A stretch of DNA of 6,572 nt from assembly GCA_016765265.1 (NCBI GenBank), contig JAESQG010000494.1:1-6572 (forward strand), written 5' to 3'. This document shows, one piece after another, positions 1 to 6,572 of the stretch. Numbering within the stretch: the first letter of the stretch is position 1; each line of letters opens with the position of its first letter. Both the position numbers and the translations under genes were made by a program. The stretch is from Pseudomonadales bacterium. GTDB taxonomy: Bacteria > Pseudomonadota > Gammaproteobacteria > Pseudomonadales > DC-out160. The notes below the pieces were generated by a model that was given only the letters and a program-made list of their open reading frames with translations, was not told the DNA's origin and made no database searches.

Positions 1-2298
1 CAAGTGGCGAAGAATTTCTTTTTGTCGCGAGAAAAAACCTTCATCAGAAAATTCAATGAAATTCTTTTGGCTCTACAGATTGAAAGAGAGCTCGATAAGA
101 GCGAAATTCTCGCCTTGTACATCAACAAAATTTACCTAGGCCACCGCTCATACGGGATTGCAGCCGCCGCCCGGGTTTATTATGGATTGGACATCAGTGA
201 GTTAGAGCTACCACAACTGGCAATGATTGCTGGACTTCCTAAAGCCCCCTCCAGGTATAACCCCATCACCAATGCCACAAGAGCCTTAGCGCGCAGGAAT
301 TGGATTTTACAACGTATGCTTAACCTCGACTATATCGACCTACTTACCTACCAGCACGCAGTAAAAGCCCCGGTTATTGCGGAATACCATGGCTTGCGAC
401 CTGAAGTGGAAGCGTCTTATTTAGCAGAAATGGCCCGCAAGGAGATGCTGGATCGCTTTGGCAAACAAGCCTACACCGGCGGATATAGTGTAGTAACTAC
501 AGTCCACTCCAAACTACAAGAATACGCAAATAGAGCAGTCCAAAACGGCTTACAGAGTTACGATAAACGCCACGGTTATCGGGGACCGGAGAGCCGTATC
601 GAATCACCCTCCCCAGAAGAAGCAACCCCCAGACTCACGGAAGAGTGGCTGGCTACCTTACAGGGGAAATTAAAAAAGTACCCCGTGATCGGATCATTGC
701 TACCGGCAGTAATCACATCGGTTGAAGATGAGAGAGCCACTGCAATAATAAAACGCAGCAATGCAAAACGTTTTACTCCTAACAACCAAACTGAAATCAC
801 TTTAACATTAGAATCTATTAAGTGGGCTAGACCCTACATCTCGGTCAACCAAAAAGGCCCAAAACCTAAACTGATGTCCGATACTGTTGCCGTTGGCGAT
901 GTCATCAGAGTAAAGCCTTCGTATTACGAAAGTGATAACATTTCATGGGTGATGGGCCAACTGCCGGAAGCCCAGGCTGCTTTGATCGCCCTCTCTCCGG
1001 AAAACGGCGCTATACAAGCCATAGTGGGCGGCTTTGATTTTCATCAAAGCAAATTCAACCGTGTGTTACAAGCAGGCCGTCAAGCAGGCTCGAACTTCAA
1101 ACCCTTTATTTATACCGCTGCATTAGCCAATGGATTTACTGCGGCTTCCATCATTAACGATGCCCCGGTAGTCTTTAACGACAAAAGCCTTGAAAGCACC
1201 TGGCGCCCGGAAAACTCCAGCGGCAGATTCTTCGGCCCAACTCGGCTGAGATAAGCACTGTACAAATCTCGAAATCTAGTGTCAATTCGGTTATTGCGTA
1301 AAATGGGCATAACAAAGGCTATCGATTACGCCTCTCGATTCGGCTTTGATCCTGACACTCTCCCGAGAGACCTATCCCTCGCTTTAGGCAGCGCCGCAGT
1401 GACGCCACTTGAAGTAGCCACAGGTTACACCGTCTTTGCCAACGGTGGATACAAGGTATTTCCATATTTCATTCACAGTATAAGTGATAACGAAAGCAAA
1501 GTTATCTTTCAGGCGGCACCGGTTTTCGTTTGTCATGACTGCACGGAAATGGATGAAACCTCCGCATCAGCCAACCCTCTTGTTTCCCACCAAGACGAGA
1601 TCGAACCCCAGCCTTTGGTGGAAAATACAAACCTGATAGAAAATGAGGCCTTGGTAGATAGTGATATCTTGACGGAAAACCAGCTCTGGACCGAAGAACA
1701 ACTCGCGGCGGAAGAAGCCGAAAAAGAGCTGATAGCAGCTGAAGACCTTTTTTTGCTAGACAGCGGCTTACTGGAACGGCAAGAAGAAAGCCCCAAATAC
1801 GCTGAGAGAATAGTTGAATCCAGAATTATCTATATCGTTAATTCAATTTTGCGGGACGTCATAAAAAGGGGCACCGGACGCAAAGCCAGACAACTGAAAC
1901 GAAACGACTTAGCGGGGAAAACCGGCACGACCAACGATCAAAAAGATGCCTGGTTTTCAGGCTTCAATCAAGACCTTGTGGTCACTACATGGCTGGGATT
2001 TGATACACCAAAAACATTAGGCGCGAGAGAGTACGGCGGCACCGCTGCGCTGCCCATTTGGATCGAATTTATGGGAAAAGCACTCAAGGGGAAAGCAGAA
2101 AAAAAACAGAAACAGCCCGAAGGTTTAGTTACCATTAAAATCAACCCGAAAACAGGTGAGCGTGCAAAGCCGGGGCACAACGACGCCATCTTTGAAATCT
2201 TTCGCAAAGAGCTGGCCCCGAAAAAACAGACAACGAACAACGGCCACTCAATCTCTTCACAGCAACAAGAAACATCCACCCTGGAAGAGTTATTTTGA
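1..2298 (+). pseudogene. mrcA: Penicillin-binding protein 1A (bifunctional transglycosylase/transpeptidase), 5'-truncated by the window and interrupted by an in-frame TAA
   Basis: PBP1A polymerises lipid II and cross-links peptidoglycan at the outer face of the inner membrane. The frame is open from base 1 and starts inside the glycosyltransferase (GT51) motif that reads TQQLARNFF in E. coli, so the membrane anchor and about 140 N-terminal residues lie outside. Visible in order: the rest of GT51 (codons 1 to about 125, with EILALYINKIYLG and AGLPKAPSRYNP), an OB-like insert (about 190-315, containing WARPY), and the transpeptidase domain. That domain carries SNFK (nucleophile Ser at 1090-1092), SRN (1267-1275) and KTGTT (1918-1932). 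The C-terminus ends in EELF, like the E. coli protein. A TAA at 1252-1254 splits SxxK from SxN; both halves share one frame with no indel. Translation would stop after half the transpeptidase domain, leaving at best a glycosyltransferase. Restart at GTG 1279 lacks a ribosome binding site. The family call is very sure; whether the gene is truly dead is not, because a sequencing error would look the same. Confidence 0.9.
1252..1254 (+). other. mrcA: Premature TAA (ochre) stop inside mrcA
   Basis: The sequence reads FGPTRLR, then TAA, then ALYKSRNLVSIRLL, all in one frame. In homologues this position is usually Glu or Gln (E. coli has RLRQGLGQSKN), so a single change from GAA or CAA explains it. 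UAA is not reassigned here, since rpmE in the same window also ends in TAA. No selenocysteine-type or slippery sequence is evident, and UAA followed by G is not known as a readthrough context. Confidence 0.9.
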
Positions 2299-2309
2299 CC
2301 TAGAAACCT

Positions 2310-3569
2310 CTAGAAATCATCAACCGATTTCAACGGGTAATGAGCGGGATAAGGCTGCCGTGCTACTCCAGAATCCACCGCAGCTCGCGCAACAGCAGCC
2401 GATACCAACGAAAACAGTCTAGGGTCCATGGGCTTAGGAATAATATATCCAGGACCAAACTCTAAGGACTCGCCGCCGTACACATCAATGACTTGTTGAG
2501 GAACGGGCTGTTTTGCAATTTCTCGGATGGCATTCACTGCCGCAATTTTCATCTCACCATTGATGGAAGTAGCTCTGACATCAAGGGCACCCCGAAATAT
2601 GAAGGGAAAACAAAGCACGTTATTCACTTGGTTAGGATAATCACTACGCCCTGTGGCGACGATAATATCATCTCTAATCTCATACGCCAGCTCAGGCCGA
2701 ATCTCAGGATCCGGATTAGCCAAGGCGAAAACGATAGGATTATCCGCCATTGATCTGAGTAGCTCAGGCGATAATAAGTTGGCGCTAGACACACCCAAAA
2801 ACATGTCTGCCCCTTTTAATACATCTTGCAAAGTACGGCTCGCCGTTACGTTAGCGAACACCGCTTTATAGGGATTCAAATCGTCTCGCTCAGACTGAAT
2901 AACGCCATTGCGGTCCAACATACTAATATTTTTCTTTTTCGCACCCAACTCCATAAGCAATTTTATCGACGCTACGCCTGCTGCACCGGCCCCGACACAA
3001 ACAATTTTGATATCTTCGATTTTTTTATGCTGAATTTCGATGGCATTGAGTAACCCGGCGGCAATAATGATCGCAGTTCCGTGTTGGTCATCATGAAAAA
3101 CAGGAATGTCACATTGCTCGACCAATAACTTTTCAATTTCAAAACATTCTGGCGCCTTAATGTCCTCTAGATTAATCCCGCCAAAGGTTGGCGAAATGCG
3201 CCTGACGGTATCAACAAAAGCGCGACTATCTTCTGCCTGTATCTCAATATCAAATACGTCTACACCGGCGAATCGCTTGAACAGTACGCTTTTACCCTCC
3301 ATCACCGGCTTGCTAGCCAGCGCACCCAGTTCGCCCAGCCCCAATATCGCAGAGCCATCAGTCACCACAGCCACTAAATTACCTTTGTTAGTGTATCGGT
3401 AGGCTGCTTCTGCATCTTGCGCAATTTCTCGCACGGGTTCAGCGACTCCAGGACTGTACGCGAGAGACAGATCTTCTGGTGTTTCAGTAGGCTTGGTAAT
3501 CGTAACGGACACTTTGCCCGGCTTAGGATTAGCATGGTAATCCAATGCTGCTTTCTTTAGATCCGTCAT
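2310..3569 (-). CDS. NAD(P)-dependent malic enzyme, single-domain (no phosphotransacetylase-like tail)
   Basis: It catalyses oxidative decarboxylation of L-malate to pyruvate with reduction of NAD(P)+, a cytoplasmic source of NADPH and pyruvate. The 419-residue protein aligns with the malic-enzyme part of E. coli MaeB. Visible residues are Tyr38 (in AYSPGVA) and Lys93 (in KPVMEGK), matching MaeB catalytic Tyr39 and Lys94. Metal ligands Glu135 and Asp136 (GINLED) and Asp161 (FHDDQHG) are present. The Rossmann nucleotide-binding loop is GAGAAG at 193-198. MaeB has about 330 further residues of phosphotransacetylase-like domain, absent here, so regulation by acetyl-CoA through that domain is not expected. 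Cofactor preference cannot be read safely. ATG 3569 is the first possible start because an in-frame TAA lies 12 bases upstream. It follows the nuclease gene by 45 bp on the same strand, so co-transcription is plausible; no convincing promoter is seen in the gap. Confidence 0.95.
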   Translation of the reverse strand: MTDLKKAALDYHANPKPGKVSVTITKPTETPEDLSLAYSPGVAEPVREIAQDAEAAYRYTNKGNLVAVVTDGSAILGLGELGALASKPVMEGKSVLFKRFAGVDVFDIEIQAEDSRAFVDTVRRISPTFGGINLEDIKAPECFEIEKLLVEQCDIPVFHDDQHGTAIIIAAGLLNAIEIQHKKIEDIKIVCVGAGAAGVASIKLLMELGAKKKNISMLDRNGVIQSERDDLNPYKAVFANVTASRTLQDVLKGADMFLGVSSANLLSPELLRSMADNPIVFALANPDPEIRPELAYEIRDDIIVATGRSDYPNQVNNVLCFPFIFRGALDVRATSINGEMKIAAVNAIREIAKQPVPQQVIDVYGGESLEFGPGYIIPKPMDPRLFSLVSAAVARAAVDSGVARQPYPAHYPLKSVDDF

Positions 3570-3582
3570 CGGTCTTTTTTAT

Positions 3583-3588
3583 CTCCTC
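3583..3588 (-). promoter_or_regulatory. Shine-Dalgarno site of the malic enzyme gene, unusually distant
   Basis: The minus strand reads GAGGAG, a near-perfect ribosome binding site, but 13 bases separate it from the ATG instead of the usual 5-9. The spacer is A-rich (ATAAAAAAGACCG). No nearer in-frame start exists, so this start stands despite the spacing. Confidence 0.6.
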
Positions 3589-3614
3589 AAGCGCCATTAT
3601 CTATTTTCATAAAC

Positions 3615-4376
3615 TCAAAATGACAGGGCTAGTGACCCAGGATGGTTAATAGTGATCATCCAAGGCTTATAGTGTTTCTTTAACGTTTTTCCATTCTTGG
3701 TACGATCGATTAGCCATCCTCGTGCCTCAAGCTCTTGCCCCGCTACCAACTTCTGTCGAATACTGTGGAACGATTTCCACCTGTCTCTCGGAATTCTTAG
3801 CACTATGTTACTCTTAATATCAATCCATACCGTTTTTTTTGCTAAAAAAACGCCTTCAATCTCGCCCGAAATAACAGCAAACCCCTCTTTCAGTTTAGCA
3901 GAATCCGCAGCACGAACCGCGTGATAAGGATCTGCCCAGACACCCAGCCTTTTTTTCCGCGCCACTCTTTCTGCGTGAAGATAGCAGGGGGCGGCACAGT
4001 CGTTAGGGGCAATAAGCACTTGAAACCCGTATCCTTTTTCTAACAACTGCGCGGTGACGTTAACACCAGAACCCGCAAATACATGGGCCAAGATACGGCC
4101 ATAACGATCCTTACGCTGAGCACCAAGACGTAGTTGAATTGGTTTCCCCACGGTCAACAGCGACTGCAAGAACAGTGTAGCCTGCTGGGCTAAAGGCTCC
4201 GAAGGTAGCAGTTTGCGCGCCATCTCCGGCGTATTAATTCCTATTAGCCGAATTTTTCGGCCATCTGTCAGACTTAAAGTATCGCCATCGTAAACCGACT
4301 TAAGTACGCCAACGGACTGATGACTCGACTTAGGTTTATCATTTTCACAGGTAGCGGCCACCTCATTACTAAGCAT
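3615..4376 (-). CDS. Thermonuclease-family (staphylococcal nuclease-like) protein, probably exported; start uncertain
   Basis: Members of this family are Ca2+-dependent phosphodiesterases cutting DNA or RNA, usually outside the cytoplasm. From the ATG chosen (253 residues), the SNase core runs from about 22 to 150. It has YDGDT (Asp30, Asp32), KIRLIGINTPE (Arg43, Glu51) and DRYGR (Arg94), matching S. aureus nuclease Asp21, Arg35, Glu43 and Arg87. Cys127 and Cys131 sit in an insert. The last 100 residues form a second domain ending in WMITINHPGSLAL, a tail I recall from proteins beside rpmE in pseudomonads. The open frame continues upstream of the ATG through a signal-peptide-like stretch (TASLFFLGALLLSGLML, then EVAAT). 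However, the only in-frame ATG, GTG or TTG codons in the intergenic gap are TTG at 4379 and 4391, both inside that stretch. ATG 4376 itself has no good Shine-Dalgarno. The real start may be non-canonical (CTG 4427) or hidden by an indel in the T8 run. Family call sure; N-terminus not. Confidence 0.85.
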   Translation of the reverse strand: MLSNEVAATCENDKPKSSHQSVGVLKSVYDGDTLSLTDGRKIRLIGINTPEMARKLLPSEPLAQQATLFLQSLLTVGKPIQLRLGAQRKDRYGRILAHVFAGSGVNVTAQLLEKGYGFQVLIAPNDCAAPCYLHAERVARKKRLGVWADPYHAVRAADSAKLKEGFAVISGEIEGVFLAKKTVWIDIKSNIVLRIPRDRWKSFHSIRQKLVAGQELEARGWLIDRTKNGKTLKKHYKPWMITINHPGSLALSF

Positions 4377-4403
4377 CAACCCGCTAAGCAACAGCGCACC
4401 AAG

Positions 4404-4442
4404 AAAAAAAAGAGAGGCTGTCCACAGGGACCCCTCTCTTTT
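4404..4442 (-). terminator. Intrinsic terminator downstream of rpmE
   Basis: On the minus strand a 10-bp stem pairs AAAAGAGAGG (4433-4442) with CCTCTCTTTT (4408-4417). An inner 4-bp stem, GTCC with GGAC (4428-4431 with 4420-4423), closes a CTGT tetraloop. The 3' arm runs into eight T residues (4404-4411), as expected for factor-independent termination. It lies about 105 bp past the rpmE stop and should end that transcript. In the plus direction only four T follow the stem, and no plus-strand gene needs a terminator here. It overlaps the frame encoding the hydrophobic leader of the nuclease. Confidence 0.8.
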
Positions 4443-4478
4443 CTGTCCGGCAGTACGCTCTACTGGCCAGACCCTATA

Positions 4479-4514
4479 GCAGCAACCAAAAGAAAAGCTG
4501 CAACCAAAAAAAAG
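4479..4514. repeat. Imperfect 18-bp tandem repeat, two copies
   Basis: Positions 4479-4496 and 4497-4514 match at 15 of 18 bases, sharing the core GCWGCAACCAAAA. The repeat lies in the non-coding gap and looks like a small local duplication. I see no function in it. Confidence 0.7.
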
Positions 4515-4548
4515 CTTAAAAATACAATAAGTATATGTATTTATGAGG

Positions 4549-4767
4549 TTATTTCTTAGATTTTCCCAGAGCACCAAAGCGCTTATTGAACTTGTCAATA
4601 CGGCCTCCAGTGTCGATTACTTTTTGAGTGCCCGTATAAAATGGGTGACATGCGGAACAGATATCTAAATGGATATCTTTACCAAGAGTTGATCGAGTTT
4701 CGATCACATTACCGCAACTACAGGTTGCCTTAATATCGGTATAATTGGGATGAATATCTTCTCTCAT
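4549..4767 (-). CDS. rpmE: 50S ribosomal protein bL31, zinc-binding (C+) form
   Basis: bL31 bridges the large and small subunits at the central protuberance of the ribosome. The 72-residue product begins MREDIHPNY, like E. coli MKKDIHPKY. It keeps the zinc ribbon cysteines Cys16, Cys18, Cys37 and Cys40 (CSC and CSAC), followed by HPFYTG and the conserved GGRIDKFNKRF. Length matches the family (70 in E. coli). ATG 4767 is fixed by homology and by TGAGG eight bases upstream; the open frame runs further upstream but that extension crosses the promoter and is not conserved. The gene is divergent from priA, as in E. coli and Pseudomonas. The four cysteines mark it as the zinc-dependent form, which in many bacteria is swapped for a cysteine-free paralogue under zinc starvation; no such paralogue or Zur site is evident here. 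Confidence 0.98.
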   Translation of the reverse strand: MREDIHPNYTDIKATCSCGNVIETRSTLGKDIHLDICSACHPFYTGTQKVIDTGGRIDKFNKRFGALGKSKK

Positions 4768-4775
4768 GCTTAAAA

Positions 4776-4780
4776 CCTCA
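4776..4780 (-). promoter_or_regulatory. rpmE: Shine-Dalgarno site of rpmE
   Basis: TGAGG on the minus strand stands eight bases before ATG 4767. It decides this start over the longer open frame upstream. Confidence 0.75.
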
Positions 4781-4840
4781 TTGTATGTGCCGCCACCCAA
4801 GCCCTTTCGTTGAGCACCGCACGGAAAATTCAGAGCGCGA

Positions 4841-4868
4841 ATCATACCAAAGTGTAGCGGATACACAA
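4841..4868 (-). promoter_or_regulatory. rpmE: Probable sigma-70 promoter of rpmE with extended -10
   Basis: On the minus strand, TATGAT (4841-4846) differs from the consensus -10 by one base and is preceded by TGG, giving an extended -10. TTGTGT (4863-4868) is a weak -35 (three of six) at 16-bp spacing. Transcription would start near 4834, giving a leader of about 65 bases before the rpmE start. E. coli bL31 is reported to repress its own mRNA through the leader; I cannot see from sequence whether that applies here. Confidence 0.6.
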
Positions 4869-4914
4869 GTTTCTATGAATAAAATCCACAATTTTTCCCT
4901 TGCGACCCAGTCTC

Positions 4915-4922
4915 AAAAGGGG
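4915..4922 (+). promoter_or_regulatory. priA: Shine-Dalgarno site of priA
   Basis: AAAAGGGG lies seven bases before ATG 4930. The alternative GTG at 4963 has nothing comparable, so this site favours the longer protein. Confidence 0.6.
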
Positions 4923-4929
4923 CTACCTT

Positions 4930-6572
4930 ATGATTCTGCTTAACTCAAGTAACCTGGATTCTGTGAAAACAAATCAACCTATATTGAAATTCGCTATCCC
5001 TTCGCCACTACGGCGCGAGTTTGATTATTCTGCGCCTCTGGATCTAGCCGCAGAGTTTTGTACCATAGGCACCCGCTTCACCATACCCTTTGGTAAACGA
5101 AAACTCACGGGGCTGCTAGTAGGCATTAGCGATCAAAGTGATGTGCCTCCTGAAAAGTTAAGACCCGCCCTTGCAGCCCTCGATACAGAAACACTCTTAC
5201 CCGATTCTCTGTTCAATATGTGTCTCTGGGCCAGTCAATATTACCAACACCCGATTGGGGAAGTGTTAAGTAATGCGCTGCCAGTCCTACTAAGACATGG
5301 TGCACCTGCCAAATTGGACCGTGAGCTGCATTATCGAATCACCACTAAAGGCGAGCTTATCGATTTAGATGATCTCAAAAGAGCGCCACGCCAAGCAAAA
5401 GCCTTAGCCATTTTGCGGGAACATCCTCAGGGCCTTACTCAAAAAGCGCTGTCATCCTTAAACGTAACAACTACTCATTTAAAGGGCTTACTCCACAAAG
5501 GTCTTGCCAAACAAGAGCATCTTGAACATAAACGCAGTTGGCCCATAGGTGAGTCACCCCTGGCAGAGCCCGCACTTACTCTCAACGAAGAGCAAGCCGC
5601 TGCAGTGAATGCTATTAGCCAAAAGCGCGATGAATTCACTCCCATTCTCCTCCACGGCATCACCGGTAGCGGCAAAACTGAAGTCTATTTGCAGCTGATA
5701 GAAAAAGCGCTTAGCGAGGACAAACAGGTGCTCGTCTTAGTGCCGGAGATTGGCCTGACACCGCAGACAATTCAACGCTTTCAAAATCGTTTTCGATGTG
5801 CTATTTCAGTCCTCCATTCAGGCCTAACCGATAATCAACGTCTACAGAGCTGGTTGAAAGCGCGTAGTGGTGAAACCCACATTATTATCGGCACCCGCTC
5901 AGCTATCTTCACCCCCATGATACGCCCAGGGATGATCATCGTGGACGAAGAGCATGATTCGTCCTTCAAGCAACAAGATGGCTTTCGATATTCCGCACGG
6001 GATCTCGCTGTTTATCGCGGCAAAAAAGAAAACATCCCCGTGATATTGGGGACTGCCACGCCATGCTTGGAGTCATTACACAACGCCAATTTAAAACGTT
6101 TTCAATATATACCCCTGACTAAAAGAGCAGGCGGTGCTCAGCCTCCACAATTTCAACTACTCGACATTCGAACTCGAAAACTGAATAACGGACTGTCGGC
6201 TGAACTCATAGAGAAAATAAAACAGACTGTTACTAGAGGCGAGCAGGTTTTGCTTTTTCTCAATAGGCGCGGCTATGCACCGACCATGATCTGCCATGAC
6301 TGTGGCTGGATGGCCCAATGTCCTCGATGCGATGCCCGCTACACCATTCATAAAACACCGCCGCACTTACACTGCCACCATTGTGGTGCTGAACAAGCTA
6401 TTACCCCAGCGTGCCCTCAATGCGGCAGCCGTGATTTGCTGCCCTTGGGCCAAGGTACGGAAAAACTGGAAGAGGCTGTAAGAGAGCTTTTCCCTAAAGT
6501 ACCAGTGCAACGAATTGATCGCGATAGCACCAGCCGCAAAAATGCAATGTCTGACATCATTAAGCAAATCAG
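4930..6572 (+). CDS. priA: Replication restart helicase PriA (primosomal protein N'), 3'-truncated by the window
   Basis: PriA is a 3'-to-5' superfamily 2 helicase that recognises abandoned replication forks and starts reloading of DnaB. The frame is open for 547 codons to the window edge; by comparison with E. coli (732 residues) roughly 200 residues are missing. Visible in order: the 3'-DNA-binding domain (about 17-120, starting PILKFAIPSPL), a winged-helix region (to about 210), and the helicase core with Walker A GITGSGKT (243-250), VPEIGLTPQT, DEEH (339-342) and GTATP (374-378). Helicase lobe 2 begins around 437 with QVLLFLNRRGYAP. The inserted zinc domain has eight cysteines at 455, 458, 464, 467, 482, 485, 495 and 498, with the same spacing as E. 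coli PriA. GTEKLEEAV and RIDRDSTSRK follow. ATG 4930 adds about 16 residues before the point where E. coli PriA starts; GTG 4963 would give a shorter N-terminus but lacks a ribosome binding site. It is divergent from rpmE across about 160 bp. No good priA promoter could be picked out. Confidence 0.97.
   Translation, partial: MILLNSSNLDSVKTNQPILKFAIPSPLRREFDYSAPLDLAAEFCTIGTRFTIPFGKRKLTGLLVGISDQSDVPPEKLRPALAALDTETLLPDSLFNMCLWASQYYQHPIGEVLSNALPVLLRHGAPAKLDRELHYRITTKGELIDLDDLKRAPRQAKALAILREHPQGLTQKALSSLNVTTTHLKGLLHKGLAKQEHLEHKRSWPIGESPLAEPALTLNEEQAAAVNAISQKRDEFTPILLHGITGSGKTEVYLQLIEKALSEDKQVLVLVPEIGLTPQTIQRFQNRFRCAISVLHSGLTDNQRLQSWLKARSGETHIIIGTRSAIFTPMIRPGMIIVDEEHDSSFKQQDGFRYSARDLAVYRGKKENIPVILGTATPCLESLHNANLKRFQYIPLTKRAGGAQPPQFQLLDIRTRKLNNGLSAELIEKIKQTVTRGEQVLLFLNRRGYAPTMICHDCGWMAQCPRCDARYTIHKTPPHLHCHHCGAEQAITPACPQCGSRDLLPLGQGTEKLEEAVRELFPKVPVQRIDRDSTSRKNAMSDIIKQI

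Larger units (their letters stand above)
4377..4548. other. Gap between the nuclease gene and rpmE
   Basis: This 172-bp stretch contains no ATG on the minus strand. It holds an intrinsic terminator (4404-4442), an 18-bp tandem repeat (4479-4514), and a weak all-AT inverted repeat (AAATACA at 4520-4526 with TGTATTT at 4536-4542). No convincing sigma-70 promoter for the nuclease gene is visible. The best -10-like box is TATACT on the minus strand at about 4530-4535, with no matching -35. Confidence 0.6.

Noticed and set aside
1252..1254. Genetic code change or programmed readthrough at the TAA in mrcA
   Set aside because: rpmE in the same window terminates at TAA, no other internal TAA is tolerated in a conserved gene here, and no recoding signal is seen downstream.
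1533..1796. Minus-strand Ser-rich frame opposite the acidic segment of mrcA
   Set aside because: Its Ser and Phe richness is what the complement of Glu-rich codons produces; it is a shadow.
2493..3402. Several plus-strand open frames opposite the malic enzyme gene
   Set aside because: All are antisense to a well-conserved enzyme, match no family I recognise, and lack ribosome binding sites.
3532..3597. A 22-codon reading frame (MALEEIKKTDD...) overlapping the start of the malic enzyme gene
   Set aside because: It has no ribosome binding site of its own, and its early codons are the Shine-Dalgarno and spacer of the malic enzyme gene. Chance is sufficient.
4377..4598. A 327-residue version of the nuclease starting at TTG 4598 inside rpmE
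   Set aside because: Most of the extra N-terminus (Cys- and Phe-rich, from T runs and the tandem repeat) does not look like protein. It would also overlap the C-terminus of rpmE and read through the terminator.
4768..4866. A longer rpmE product starting near 4866
   Set aside because: The extension would begin upstream of the probable transcription start and ignores the good Shine-Dalgarno and the conserved bL31 N-terminus at 4767.
1..6572. A hidden defence, mobile or otherwise novel multi-gene system
   Set aside because: Nearly all of the sequence is accounted for by five conserved housekeeping or common genes in a familiar order. The two gaps over 150 bp contain only promoters, ribosome binding sites, a terminator and a small repeat.

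Overview
The window is an ordinary housekeeping stretch of a gammaproteobacterial chromosome. The gene set and order are mrcA/ponA, then malic enzyme, thermonuclease-like protein and rpmE on the opposite strand, then divergent priA. From memory this matches the neighbourhood in Pseudomonas and related marine Gammaproteobacteria. The proteins resemble, but are clearly diverged from, their E. coli and Pseudomonas counterparts, so I do not name a genus. I see no mobile element, CRISPR array, tRNA, rRNA or phage gene, and no candidate for a new multi-gene system.

Layout. (1) Positions 1-2298, plus strand: the 3' nine-tenths of a class A penicillin-binding protein (PBP1A), cut by the left edge. 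It is interrupted by one in-frame TAA at 1252-1254, between the SxxK and SxN motifs of the transpeptidase domain; the frame is otherwise intact to a normal C-terminus. (2) Positions 2310-3569, minus strand: a single-domain malic enzyme, convergent with mrcA with only 11 bp between the stop codons. (3) Positions 3615-4376, minus strand: a staphylococcal-nuclease-fold protein with its catalytic residues intact but an awkward start. Its signal-peptide-like segment lies upstream of every usable ATG, GTG or TTG start and overlaps a strong intrinsic terminator. (4) Positions 4377-4548: a gap holding that terminator (4404-4442) and an 18-bp tandem repeat. (5) Positions 4549-4767, minus strand: rpmE, the zinc-ribbon form of ribosomal protein bL31, with a readable promoter and ribosome binding site. 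(6) Position 4930 to the right edge, plus strand: priA, the replication restart helicase, cut before its C-terminal third.

The genes do not form one pathway. They cover cell wall synthesis (PBP1A), carbon metabolism (malic enzyme), an envelope or extracellular nuclease, translation (bL31) and replication restart (PriA). The points most worth a second look are the premature stop in mrcA and the start of the nuclease gene. Either could be real gene decay or a sequence error.
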